Assembly (NCBI GenBank): GCA_035525495.1
Contig: DATLED010000005.1
Span: 1-64,000, forward strand
Length of the DNA: 64,000 bases
Direction: 5' to 3'
Source: DATLED01 sp035525495
Lineage (GTDB): Bacteria > Actinomycetota > Acidimicrobiia > Acidimicrobiales > CADCTF01
The notes below the pieces were generated by a model, which did no database searches, was not told where the DNA came from, and saw only the letters and a program-made list of their open reading frames with translations. Positions 7,103 to 15,678 of this stretch are shown one piece after another; position 1 is the stretch's first letter; each line of letters begins with the position of its first letter. A program made the position numbers and the translations under genes.

Positions 7103-8944
7103 ATGTTCTCGATGCTCCAAGCCCACAGCGGTCTGACGGCGTTCCTCCGACGCCCCGAGGTGAAGCGCCACCTCGGGTTCTTCCTTCGCCCGAACCTTCG
7201 GCTGCTGCTCGGGGTCTTCGGTCTCGTCGTGGTGACGACGGCGCTGCCGTTGGCGATGCCGTTCCTGTACCGCCGCGTGCTCGAGCTCCTCGTCACGCGG
7301 CCGGATCCGATGGCCGAGGTGCTGCGCTGGGCGGGCCTCGTCGCCGCAGTCGGGATCACGAACGGCGGCTTGAACGTCGTCCTCGCACGACAAAGCCTCC
7401 GCCTCGGCTACGGGCTCATCGCCGACCTCCAGGCTGCGCTCTACGACAAGTTCCAGCGGATGCCACTGTCGTTCTTCGCGCGGGCCAACACCGGCGCCCT
7501 CCTGAACCGCATCACGAACGAGGTGAACGCCGCCGAGAACCTCCTCTCCTCGAATGCCGTCGCCGTGATGCGCAGTGTCTTGACGCTCCTCGGAGCCTTC
7601 ATCGTCCTTGCGTTCGTGAACCCGCGGCTGCTCGTCATCTTCGTTCTGGCTGCGCCTTCCGCGTGGTTGATTCGTCGGGAGACGCGCGCGGCCCAGGCGC
7701 GTGCGTACAACAGTTTCCAACTGTCGTCGCAGCTGCACATCAGGGCCGAGCAGCGGCTCAACGTCTCCGGCGCCACCGTGGTCAAGCTCTATGGCAACCC
7801 CGAGGAGGAGCTCAGCGCGTTCGTTTCCGTTGCCGGGAAGCTGCGGGACTGCCTCATCAACATCCGGTTCCGACTCATGAACCTCGACGCAGTGATCTCC
7901 ACCATCACGGCGATCGCGGCCGCTGGCGCGCTGGCCGGGGGTGGCTACCTGGTGACTCGTGGACAGCTGAGTCTGGCGACCCTCGTGCTGCTCCTCTTCT
8001 ACGTCGGCATCGTGCAGCAACCCATGTCCGTGCTCGCGACCAGCCGGATGGACATCTCCCGCTCCCTGGCCGCCATGGAGCGGGTGTTCGAGGTTCTCGA
8101 GTTCGAACCCGGCCGCCGCCGCCCCTCGCTCATCTCCGACAACGACTCCATTCCTCGGATCGCGCGGGGGATCGAGTTCACCCAGGTGTCGTTCGAGTAC
8201 CCGGACGCGAGCAGCGTCATCCTTCCCAGCCTCGGCAACCGCGCCGAGCCAGGCGAAGACGGTGGCTTCGCGCTCGTGGACATCGACTTCACCGCTCCTC
8301 GCGGCTCGATCGTCGCCCTGGTGGGCGCGACCGGTTCCGGCAAGAGCACGATCGCCTCACTCGCGGCCGGTCTCTACCGCCCCGACCGCGGACACGTCCT
8401 CATCGACGGCGTCCCCGTGGACAGCGGACCTGAAGTGCCCCGACCCAGCGTCGCGTTCGTCACGCAGGACGCGCACCTGTTCCACGACACCATCCGGGCG
8501 AACATCGCGTTCGGGCTCGGAGAGGTGTCGGAGAAGGAACTCGTCGCAGCCTGCAAGGCGGCGCAGATACACGAGCGAATTCACGATCTCCCCGCGGGGT
8601 ACAACACGATCGCCGGTGAGCGCGGCGCCCGGCTGTCCGGTGGCGAGCGCCAACGCATCGCGATCGCGAGGGCCATCCTGCGCCGACCGAGCGTCGTCGT
8701 CCTCGACGAAGCGACGGCCCACCTCGACAACATCACCGAAGTGGCGCTCACCACCGCCCTCACCGAGATCTTCGCCGATACCGCCCGCCTCGTGATCGCG
8801 CACCGCCTGTCGACGGTGGCCGCCGCCGACGAGATCCTCGTCGTCGACGCGGGACGCATCGTCGAGCGGGGAAGGCACCGCGAGCTCCTCGAAACCAGTG
8901 GCGCCTACGCCCGCCTCCACCAGGCGTATCTCGCGAGCGCCTGA
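7103..8944 (+). CDS. ABC exporter, fused transmembrane and ATPase half-transporter
   Basis: A 613-residue protein with a type I exporter membrane domain (roughly residues 25-330, about six transmembrane segments) followed by an ABC ATPase. Visible ATPase motifs are Walker A GATGSGKST (from about residue 408), signature LSGGERQR (about 511), Walker B VVVLDEATAH (about 531) and the switch His in VIAHRLS. The start at ATG 7103 follows a GGGGGGAG ribosome site. It would work as a homodimer or with a partner not in this window. Such MsbA/MDR-like proteins move lipids, drugs or peptides; the substrate cannot be read from sequence. It is divergent from the SCP2-like gene. Confidence 0.88.
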   Translation: MFSMLQAHSGLTAFLRRPEVKRHLGFFLRPNLRLLLGVFGLVVVTTALPLAMPFLYRRVLELLVTRPDPMAEVLRWAGLVAAVGITNGGLNVVLARQSLRLGYGLIADLQAALYDKFQRMPLSFFARANTGALLNRITNEVNAAENLLSSNAVAVMRSVLTLLGAFIVLAFVNPRLLVIFVLAAPSAWLIRRETRAAQARAYNSFQLSSQLHIRAEQRLNVSGATVVKLYGNPEEELSAFVSVAGKLRDCLINIRFRLMNLDAVISTITAIAAAGALAGGGYLVTRGQLSLATLVLLLFYVGIVQQPMSVLATSRMDISRSLAAMERVFEVLEFEPGRRRPSLISDNDSIPRIARGIEFTQVSFEYPDASSVILPSLGNRAEPGEDGGFALVDIDFTAPRGSIVALVGATGSGKSTIASLAAGLYRPDRGHVLIDGVPVDSGPEVPRPSVAFVTQDAHLFHDTIRANIAFGLGEVSEKELVAACKAAQIHERIHDLPAGYNTIAGERGARLSGGERQRIAIARAILRRPSVVVLDEATAHLDNITEVALTTALTEIFADTARLVIAHRLSTVAAADEILVVDAGRIVERGRHRELLETSGAYARLHQAYLASA

Positions 8945-8995
8945 GACACCGAGGACTCCGAGCGAACGAAGCGTGGCTCGCCTACGGTCGGCGCC

Positions 8996-9448
8996 GTGGA
9001 GCCCACGATCTTCGAGGTGATGGGTGGCGCGGAGGCCCTGCTCGCGCTTGCCGCTGCATGGCACCGCCGTTGCCTGGCCGACCCGATCCTCGGGCATGCC
9101 TTCGCGGGTGGAGTTCACCCCGAGCACACGGAGCGCCTGGCCGCGTACTGGTCCGAGCAGCTCGGCGGCCCCGCTGCATACACGTCGACGATCGCCGGCT
9201 ACTCCCACGTCGTGGCGGTCCACAGCGGCAACGGGCCCCATGAACAGATGGACGGTCGCGCCGTCGCCGCCTTCGTCCTCGCCCTCGATGACGCCGAAAT
9301 CCCGAGCGACGGGCGTCTGCGATTCCAGCTCATCGCCTGGTTCACTTGGGCGACGGCGATGCTGAACCACCGGTGGTCCACACGCGAGGAGGTCCCGAGC
9401 GACCTCGCCCTCCCGGTGTGGAGTTGGGACGGGACCGAGGGCTGGTGA
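8996..9448 (+). CDS. Truncated haemoglobin (group II-like)
   Basis: A 150-residue globin. The N-terminal helix FEVMGGAEALLALAAAWHRR, the DPILGHAFAGGVHPEH turn and the LAAYWSEQLGGPAAYT segment follow the trHb2 pattern. A His in the VVAVHSGNG region is the likely proximal haem ligand. The start is GTG 8996 with the -10 box TACGGT ending 7 nt upstream and no ribosome site, so probably leaderless. It is followed closely by two VOC proteins; no operon link is required. Family members bind oxygen or nitric oxide or act in redox detoxification. The fold call is fairly secure; the ligand role is not. Confidence 0.75.
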   Translation: MEPTIFEVMGGAEALLALAAAWHRRCLADPILGHAFAGGVHPEHTERLAAYWSEQLGGPAAYTSTIAGYSHVVAVHSGNGPHEQMDGRAVAAFVLALDDAEIPSDGRLRFQLIAWFTWATAMLNHRWSTREEVPSDLALPVWSWDGTEGW

Positions 9449-9467
9449 CACCCATGAGGAGGCACCA

Positions 9468-9905
9468 GTGAAGACCCGAGGGCTGACGCACGTGGCGATG
9501 GCGGTCCGCCCGGGAACGCTGACGCCGACGTTCCGGTCCGAAGTCCTCTCGTTCTACGGAGGGGTCTTCGGCTGGCGGGAGCTCGAGGAGCTGAGCTCGG
9601 CGGAGCGGCTGACCATCGCCGTCGCTCCCCAGGCATACCTCAACATGCGCGAGACGGACGCCGCCACGGACGTCACCTACGAGCACTTCGGTGTGCTCGT
9701 CGAATCGGACGAGGCGGTCCGGGAGATCTGGGAGGACGTGCGAGCGCGGGGTGCGTCTCCCGATCCCGTCGACCGGCCCGTCGATGGCCACCCCAGCTTC
9801 CGGTTCCGCCATCTCCTGCCGATGGCGATCGAAGTGCAGTTCTTCCCAGCGCGCTCGCTGGCTCCGCGCACGCCCGGGACGGACGGGCGCCACCCGACCC
9901 CGTAA
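9468..9905 (+). CDS. VOC/glyoxalase-fold protein
   Basis: A 145-residue single-domain protein of the vicinal-oxygen-chelate superfamily: an opening strand GLTHVAMAV, the FYGGVFGW segment, a central EHFGVLVES strand and a closing strand MAIEVQFFP. The start is GTG 9468, preceded by AGGAGG at 6 nt, one of the few clear Shine-Dalgarno starts here. The likely metal ligands (His near the N-terminus, Glu near the end) are present, but the substrate is unknown. It lies between the haemoglobin gene and another VOC gene and may share a transcript with the former. Confidence 0.7.
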   Translation: MKTRGLTHVAMAVRPGTLTPTFRSEVLSFYGGVFGWRELEELSSAERLTIAVAPQAYLNMRETDAATDVTYEHFGVLVESDEAVREIWEDVRARGASPDPVDRPVDGHPSFRFRHLLPMAIEVQFFPARSLAPRTPGTDGRHPTP

Positions 9906-9915
9906 CGTCGCCGCC

Positions 9916-10620
9916 GTGGCCCGACTCCGGTCGCTGGTGTTCGAAGCGGCCGACCCCGCCGGCCTCGCCCGGTTCTGGGCCGACGCGCTCGAGTGGTCCT
10001 TCCTCGAACACGAAGGCGGACGGTCGGTGGCCGCGGGAGGCGACGGTGAGTTGCGCCGGCTCGAGTTCGTGGGGTCATCCGGGGCCAAGACGTCGGCGAA
10101 CTGGACGCATTTCGACCTGGCCACCAGGTCGCTCGAGCACCAGCAGGCAACGGTCGCCCGCCTGGTCGGCCTCGGAGCTCGGCACCTCGACATCGGCCAG
10201 GGGCCCGACGCGGCCCACGTCGTGTTGGCCGACCCCGAGGACAACGAGTTCTGCGTCCTCGAGCCCGGCAACCGCTTCGTCGACGACGGCGGACTCCTCG
10301 GATCGCTCTCGTCGGACGGGTCCCGGGCCGCCGGCGTGTTCTGGAGCGAGGTGCTCGGCTGGCCCCTCGTGTGGGACCAGGACGACGAGACGGCGATCCG
10401 TCCCGCGAGTGGCACGGGCCTGTTCATCACGTTCGGCGGTACACCCGACCCGTCCCGACGGGAGTCGAACCGCCTCGTCCTCGAGCTCGTGGCCACCGCC
10501 GACGGCGAGGTCGATCGCCTCGTCGCTCTCGGCGCCACCCGCATCGACGATGGACAGGGCGGGGACGTCGTCCACCTGAGCGACCCGGACGGGAACGCGT
10601 TCCGCATCCTGGTCGAGTGA
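9916..10620 (+). CDS. Two-domain VOC/glyoxalase-like protein
   Basis: A 234-residue protein with two tandem VOC half-barrels. Each opens with a segment of the type AADPAGLARFWADALEW or DGSRAAGVFWSEVLGW and closes with ADPEDNEFCVLEP or SDPDGNAFRILVE. This is the Glyoxalase_6 layout common in actinobacteria. The start is GTG 9916, with the -10 box TAACGT ending 7 nt before it, so I discard the longer in-frame reading that would overlap the previous gene. The substrate is unknown. The next gene converges from the right. Confidence 0.75.
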   Translation: MARLRSLVFEAADPAGLARFWADALEWSFLEHEGGRSVAAGGDGELRRLEFVGSSGAKTSANWTHFDLATRSLEHQQATVARLVGLGARHLDIGQGPDAAHVVLADPEDNEFCVLEPGNRFVDDGGLLGSLSSDGSRAAGVFWSEVLGWPLVWDQDDETAIRPASGTGLFITFGGTPDPSRRESNRLVLELVATADGEVDRLVALGATRIDDGQGGDVVHLSDPDGNAFRILVE

Positions 10621-10677
10621 GACGGGTGTGGTCGTCGGGGGCCGCGCCTTCGGCCACCGGCGCTTGGCGGGGGCGGG

Positions 10678-11100
10678 TTACGCCTTCGCCTTCTTCTTCG
10701 TCCTCCCACTTGCCTGGTTCGCCGCCGCCGCCTCCCGGACCAGCGCTTTGAACGAACGCTCGTCGATCTTCTCGCCCTCGCGAAGGTCGATCGCCCGTCG
10801 AACCTTGCCCTCGAGACTCGAGTTGAACAGCCCGGCCGGGTCCTTCAGCGACGCGCCCTTGAAGAAGGTCAGCTTCACGACCTGCTTGTAGATCTCCCCG
10901 GTGCAGATGCCGCCGTCGTGGGCCCACACGGCCGTCCCGGGGCTCGACGGCTTGACCCACTTCCACTCCTCGACGACGTTCGGTACCGCCTCGTGGATGA
11001 GTGCTCGGACTCGGGCCAAGGTCGTGCCCCGCCAGTCGTCCACGTCCTTGATCCGCTCGTCGATGAGCCGGGATGCCTCGGTCGCCTCCGGTGTCGCCAT
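10678..11100 (-). CDS. DUF1801 (YdhG-like) domain protein
   Basis: A 140-residue protein with the DUF1801 pattern: an early IKDVDDWRGTTLARVRALIHEA helix, the EEWKWVKPSSPG segment, VKLTFFKGASLKDP, and a C-terminal ALVREAAAANQASG followed by a Lys-rich tail. Proteins of this small fold are common in actinobacteria and have no established biochemical activity. ATG 11100 follows a GATGGAGG ribosome site. The gene stands alone, convergent with the two-domain VOC gene and divergent from the subtilase gene. Confidence 0.75.
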   Translation of the reverse strand: MATPEATEASRLIDERIKDVDDWRGTTLARVRALIHEAVPNVVEEWKWVKPSSPGTAVWAHDGGICTGEIYKQVVKLTFFKGASLKDPAGLFNSSLEGKVRRAIDLREGEKIDERSFKALVREAAAANQASGRTKKKAKA

Positions 11101-11263
11101 GCCTCCATCTTCGTCGAATCCCGTCGTCGCCGCACCGGGGACTAGTCCGATCGGGGGCCCGAGAGGGGCTCGTCGGATTGGGTCAAACCGTCCGTCTGGT
11201 CTATGGCCATCCGAACGCCCCGCGTGTCCTAATGAACGCGTGCAGTCGACAAGAGGGGTGGCA

Positions 11264-13120
11264 GTGACTCGAACGATGGTGACCGAGGACGGGCGGCGCC
11301 ATCGGGTGCTCGCCCTCGCCCTCGCGGTGACGGTGGTGCTCCTGGCCCACGTCGGTCCTACCGGAGCATCCGTCCCCGGCGCAGCCGCGTCGACGCCTGC
11401 GATGGCTTCTCCGGTCCGGGTGATCGTCCAGGCGACGGCCGCCGGCGTGAGCTCGGTCGCGCGGGCCGTCGAACGGATCGGCGGTACCGTCGATCGCCCG
11501 CTGCCCCTGGTGGACGGGTTCGCTGCGACCGTTCCGGCCGATGGCGTCGCCACGCTCGAGGCGACGCCCGGGGTCCGCGCCGTGACCGCCGATCGCCGCG
11601 TGCAGTTCGAGGAGCTCACCTACGACGACTCGACCACGGCGTCGAGCTTCGCCAAGGTCAGCGGGGCGACGAGCTCCTGGACCAGCGGCAACCTCGGTGC
11701 CGGCATCGGCGTGGCCGTCATCGACACGGGCATCTCGTCGATGAACGACTTCACCGGTCGTCTCGTCTTCGGCCCCGACCTCTCGGGCGAGGGCACGACG
11801 ACGGACACCTACGGCCACGGCACGGTGATGGCGGGCATCATCGGCGGGAGCGGGGCGGACTCCGCCAACCGGAGCGGCGGTGCCTTCACCGGGGTTGCGC
11901 CGAAGGCCACGCTCGTCTCGGTCAAGGTCGCCGGACGCAACGGTGTGACGGACGTGTCGACGGTCCTCCAGGCGATGCACTGGGTGTCGGCCTACAAGGA
12001 CCAGTTCAACATCCGGGTCCTCAACCTCTCGTGGGGCGTCCCGTCGACTCAGGACCCGTCGGTGGACCCGCTCAACTACGCGGTCGAGCGCCTCTGGCAG
12101 CAGGGCATCACGGTCGTCGTGGCCGGCGGGAACTCCGGCCCGACGGCCGGCACGATCACGAAGCCGGCCGATGACCCCATGGTGCTGACGGTGGGCGCCT
12201 ACAACGACGGGCAGAACACGGACCCTGCCGACGACGCGGTTCCCGGCTGGAGCTCCCGAGGGCCGACGGCACAGGGCCTCGCCAAGCCGGACGTCGTCGC
12301 CCCGGGCCGCTCGCTCGTCGCGACCCGTTCCTTCGGATCGGCGGTGGAGGCGGAGAATCCCAAGTCACTGCAGCCTCCCAGCTACATCAAGGGCAGCGGC
12401 AGCTCGGAATCCGCCGCCGTGGCATCGGGACTGTCAGCGCTCCTCGTCGCGCAGCGGCCGGCGTACTCGCCAGATCAGGTGAAGACGGCGTTCAAGCGGT
12501 CGGCCTCGCCGATCGCGAACACGGCCGCCTCGCTGCAGGGCGCGGGCCGACTCGACCTCGCTCGGGCGCTCACCGCGGATGCCGGCGCCGTCGTTCAACA
12601 GACGTCGCGTGCCACCGGTCTCGGGTCCATCGAGGCCAGCCGGGGCGGTCGCAACGTCACGACGGACTGCTTCATGGACGGGACCCTCGACCTCATCAAG
12701 GGCGAGATCACCGACAAGTGCGTGCCGTGGGACGGGAACTCCTGGACGGGCAACAGCTGGACGGGCAACTCGTGGACGGGCAACAGCTGGACGGGCAACT
12801 CGTGGACCGGCAACAGCTGGACGGGGAACTCCTGGACCAACGCGACATGGACGGGGAACTCCTGGACCGGTGGGACGTGGACGGGCAACTCCTGGACGGG
12901 CAACTCGTGGACGGGCAACAGCTGGACGGGGAACTCGTGGACGGGCAACAGCTGGACGGGGAACTCGTGGACGAACACCGCGTGGACGACCGCCGAGTAC
13001 GAGACCATCGACGAGACCGGATTCCTTAGCGCCTTCTGGGGACCGCATCCGGGATGGACGCAGCACTTCCCGGGTGAGTCCTCCGAGCCCCGTCCACGCG
13101 AGGCCCGGTCCGTCCGGTGA
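11264..13120 (+). CDS. Secreted S8 subtilisin-like peptidase with C-terminal WTGNS repeat
   Basis: 618 residues. A signal peptide or anchor (about residues 14-36) is followed by an inhibitor-I9-like propeptide (about 50-118), then the subtilase domain with the catalytic triad Asp154 (AVIDTGI), His185 (YGHGTVMAG) and Ser381 (in GSSESAAVASG). The usual Pro of the GTSMAxP box is replaced by Ala. The C-terminus carries 17 tandem pentads of the type WTGNS. The start is GTG 11264, because GAGGGG lies 6 nt upstream; ATG 11276 is the alternative. The stop overlaps the next gene as GTGA. Extracellular proteolysis is likely; the repeat may be a wall- or glycan-binding stalk (inference). Confidence 0.88.
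   Translation: MTRTMVTEDGRRHRVLALALAVTVVLLAHVGPTGASVPGAAASTPAMASPVRVIVQATAAGVSSVARAVERIGGTVDRPLPLVDGFAATVPADGVATLEATPGVRAVTADRRVQFEELTYDDSTTASSFAKVSGATSSWTSGNLGAGIGVAVIDTGISSMNDFTGRLVFGPDLSGEGTTTDTYGHGTVMAGIIGGSGADSANRSGGAFTGVAPKATLVSVKVAGRNGVTDVSTVLQAMHWVSAYKDQFNIRVLNLSWGVPSTQDPSVDPLNYAVERLWQQGITVVVAGGNSGPTAGTITKPADDPMVLTVGAYNDGQNTDPADDAVPGWSSRGPTAQGLAKPDVVAPGRSLVATRSFGSAVEAENPKSLQPPSYIKGSGSSESAAVASGLSALLVAQRPAYSPDQVKTAFKRSASPIANTAASLQGAGRLDLARALTADAGAVVQQTSRATGLGSIEASRGGRNVTTDCFMDGTLDLIKGEITDKCVPWDGNSWTGNSWTGNSWTGNSWTGNSWTGNSWTGNSWTNATWTGNSWTGGTWTGNSWTGNSWTGNSWTGNSWTGNSWTGNSWTNTAWTTAEYETIDETGFLSAFWGPHPGWTQHFPGESSEPRPREARSVR
12728..12985 (+). repeat. Tandem 15-nt repeat encoding W-T-G-N-S pentads
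   Basis: Seventeen consecutive 15-nt units, each opening with TGG. Thirteen differ from WTGNS by nothing or by one residue. The exceptions are the first unit (WDGNS) and the variants WTNAT, WTGGT and WTNTA. Synonymous differences are largely confined to the Asn-Ser codons (AACAGC versus AACTCG or AACTCC) and the Gly codon (GGC versus GGG). The Trp codon that follows the last unit closes the array. Confidence 0.95.
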
Positions 13121-15615
13121 CGGCCTCCGCCCTGCCTGGTCGGGTGCGGACGTTCGTGGGCGCGGTCCTCGCGGCAGCGGTGGCGCTCGTCGTCGCCGGT
13201 GTGGTCGGCGTCGATGGGGGCGCGGCGCCGGAGCCGTGGCGTGTCGTGCTGGCGGCGGGGGTGTTCTTCCTCGGCGAGCACGCGCTGTTCGAGGTGCGCG
13301 TCGGCCACGACCACCGGGCCTTCACGTGGGCCGAGACCGCGTGCGTCGTCGCCCTGGCGGCGGTCGGATGGCCATGGGCACTGCTCGTGTGCCCCCCCGC
13401 GGTCGCCGTCGCCCACCTGATCCGTCGTCGACCGCTGGTCAAGATCGCGTTCAACGCCGGGTCGTGCACGATCGGCCTCGCCGTCGCCCGCCTCGTCGCC
13501 ACCGCTCTGGGGGTGGGCACCGACCGTCAGGTCCTCGCCCGCCCGTCGACGTGGTTGGGGCTCGCCGCCGGTGCGACGTGCTACTTCCTGGTGACGACAT
13601 TGCTCGTCTCGCTGGCCGTGGCGTGGTCGCAGGGTGTGCGCGTGGTCGACATCCATCGTCGCGACCTGGCCTTGAACGCGTTGGTCGGCGCGGGGAACAT
13701 CGCCGCCGGCGTGCTCGTGGTCGCGACCGCGGTCGTCCAGCCGGCCCTGCTCATCCCGTTCCCGTTGCTCCTCGGCCTGCTCTGGCTCCTGTACCGGAAC
13801 TATCTCAAGGCGACCCAGGACCGCGATACCTGGGAGGCGCTGCTCATGGCGTCACGCGACCTCTTGGAGGTCGACGGCGCCGGCCTGGTGTCGTTGGTGC
13901 TCGAGCGGACGGCGGCGATCTTCGCCGCCGAGGCGGTCGACGTGTTGGTGGTCCACGACGGAGTCGGCGAGCACGCGGTGTGGACCCACGACGACCCCGA
14001 GGTGCGCCGCGCGAAGGGCGACCCCTTCATCGTCGCCGGCACGTTCTGGGGTCGCGCCCTGTCGGACCGTGAGCCCTTCGATCTCCAGGTGGATGATGCA
14101 CCGGTGGCCACCCGCGCCGAGATGGTGGAGGCGGGCCTCGCCTCGTGCCTCGTGGCGCCGCTCCTCGTCCACGGCGAGTGCTCCGGCACCCTGCGGATCG
14201 GCTTCCGCGGTCGGGTGCGCTTCGGGCGCCGCGAGCGTCAGGTGTTCTCCATGTTCGCCAACAACGTCAGCGCCGCGCTCCGCAACGCCCGGCTGTTCGA
14301 CGGGATGCGCGACATGGCGCTGCACGACCACCTGACGGGCCTCCCGAACCGGACCGTGCTGCTCGACCGCCTCGAGTCCGCCCGCGAGCGCAGCGGACGC
14401 GACGGCACGAAGGTCGGGGTGCTGTTCATGGATCTCGACCGGTTCAAGGTCATCAACGACTCGCTCGGGCACGACATCGGCGACCAGCTCCTCGTCGCTG
14501 CCGGCCGCCGCATCTGCAGCGTCCTCCGCGACGAGGACCTGGCCACTCGCTTCGGCGGCGACGATTTCGTCGTCGTCTGCGAGGGTCTCGTCGACGAGGC
14601 GAACGCAGTCGAGGTCGCCGACCGGATCGCCGACGCGCTGCGGGCCCCGTTCTTCCTGTCCGGGCAGGACGTCTTCGTCACCGCGAGCGTCGGGGTCGCC
14701 GTCGCCGAGGGCGACGACTGGCTGCCGGTGACACTGATCCGCGATGCGGACGCGGCGATGTACCGGGCCAAGGACGGCGGTCGCGCCAAGACCGAGCTCT
14801 TCGACCACGACATGCGCGCCGGGATCGTCGACCGCTTGGAGATCGAGAGCGATCTCCGCCACGCGATCGGCCGCGGCCAGCTCCGCCTGCACTACCAGCC
14901 GACGGTGAGGACGACCGACCAGGTGATCACCGGGGTCGAGGCACTCGTCCGGTGGCAGCACCCGACGCGAGGGCTCGTGCCGCCGATGGAGTTCATCGGC
15001 GTGGCCGAGGAGACGGGCTACATCCGGGAGATCGGCGCCTGGGTCCTGGACGAGGCCTGTCGGCAGCTGGCGGAGTGGCGTCGTTCGCCTGGTCTGCTCG
15101 ATCCCTCGTTCCAGATGGCCGTCAACGTCTCGACGCATCAGATGTCGAACCCCGGGCTCGTGGCGGAGGTCCGGGCGACGCTCGACCAACACGGCGTCCC
15201 CGCGAATGCCCTGTGCCTCGAGATCACGGAGTCTGCGCTCCTGCACGACACCGTCGAGGTGCGTTCGAACATCGAGGGCCTCCGCAAGCAGGGGATCCAC
15301 CTCGCGCTCGACGACTTCGGGACCGGTTACTCGGCGTTGAGCTACCTGCACCGGCTGCCGGTCGAGGTCCTGAAGATCGACCGCTCCTTCATCGCCGACA
15401 TCGCCGAAGGCGCCAAGGAACTGGCGATCGTCACCGGCACGGTCGAGCTCGCCCACGCGATCGGGATGCGCGTCGTCGCCGAGGGCGTCGAGACGGCGGC
15501 GCAGCTCTCCCAGCTGCGGAGCATCGGGTGCGACACCGTGCAGGGTTGGTACATCGCCCGCCCGGCGACGGCCGACGACGTGCTGGAGATGCTTTCCCTG
15601 CTGCCCGTGGCCTGA
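13117..15615 (+). CDS. Membrane GAF-GGDEF-EAL c-di-GMP protein
   Basis: 832 residues. The N-terminal third (about residues 8-225) is hydrophobic with several transmembrane helices. A GAF-like sensor (about 245-395) follows, then a diguanylate cyclase domain with RFGGDDF in place of GGDEF, and a phosphodiesterase domain with EALVRW, DDFGTGYS and AEGVET. EAL catalytic positions look intact, so cyclic di-GMP hydrolysis is plausible; GGDDF is an unusual but acidic variant and may or may not cyclise GTP. The GTG start overlaps the subtilase stop (GTGA), so the two are co-translated. It probably links an envelope signal to c-di-GMP level. Confidence 0.88.
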   Translation: MTASALPGRVRTFVGAVLAAAVALVVAGVVGVDGGAAPEPWRVVLAAGVFFLGEHALFEVRVGHDHRAFTWAETACVVALAAVGWPWALLVCPPAVAVAHLIRRRPLVKIAFNAGSCTIGLAVARLVATALGVGTDRQVLARPSTWLGLAAGATCYFLVTTLLVSLAVAWSQGVRVVDIHRRDLALNALVGAGNIAAGVLVVATAVVQPALLIPFPLLLGLLWLLYRNYLKATQDRDTWEALLMASRDLLEVDGAGLVSLVLERTAAIFAAEAVDVLVVHDGVGEHAVWTHDDPEVRRAKGDPFIVAGTFWGRALSDREPFDLQVDDAPVATRAEMVEAGLASCLVAPLLVHGECSGTLRIGFRGRVRFGRRERQVFSMFANNVSAALRNARLFDGMRDMALHDHLTGLPNRTVLLDRLESARERSGRDGTKVGVLFMDLDRFKVINDSLGHDIGDQLLVAAGRRICSVLRDEDLATRFGGDDFVVVCEGLVDEANAVEVADRIADALRAPFFLSGQDVFVTASVGVAVAEGDDWLPVTLIRDADAAMYRAKDGGRAKTELFDHDMRAGIVDRLEIESDLRHAIGRGQLRLHYQPTVRTTDQVITGVEALVRWQHPTRGLVPPMEFIGVAEETGYIREIGAWVLDEACRQLAEWRRSPGLLDPSFQMAVNVSTHQMSNPGLVAEVRATLDQHGVPANALCLEITESALLHDTVEVRSNIEGLRKQGIHLALDDFGTGYSALSYLHRLPVEVLKIDRSFIADIAEGAKELAIVTGTVELAHAIGMRVVAEGVETAAQLSQLRSIGCDTVQGWYIARPATADDVLEMLSLLPVA

Positions 15616-15678
15616 CGATCACGGTGGCCCCGAGCCACGAGCAGTTCCACGAACGAGCCGCACCCGTCATGCCGCCCG

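Noticed and set aside
10630..10677. GGCCG...CGGCC hairpin between convergent genes as a terminator
   Set aside because: The stem is only 5 bp and there is no T-run, so I cannot support a terminator.
12728..12985. Possible CRISPR-like or minisatellite array
   Set aside because: Units are contiguous 15-nt codon repeats without spacers, entirely inside the subtilase frame.
12434..13066. Repetitive minus-strand and alternate-frame ORFs opposite the WTGNS repeat
   Set aside because: They arise from reading the 15-nt repeat in other frames and contain no recognisable domain.
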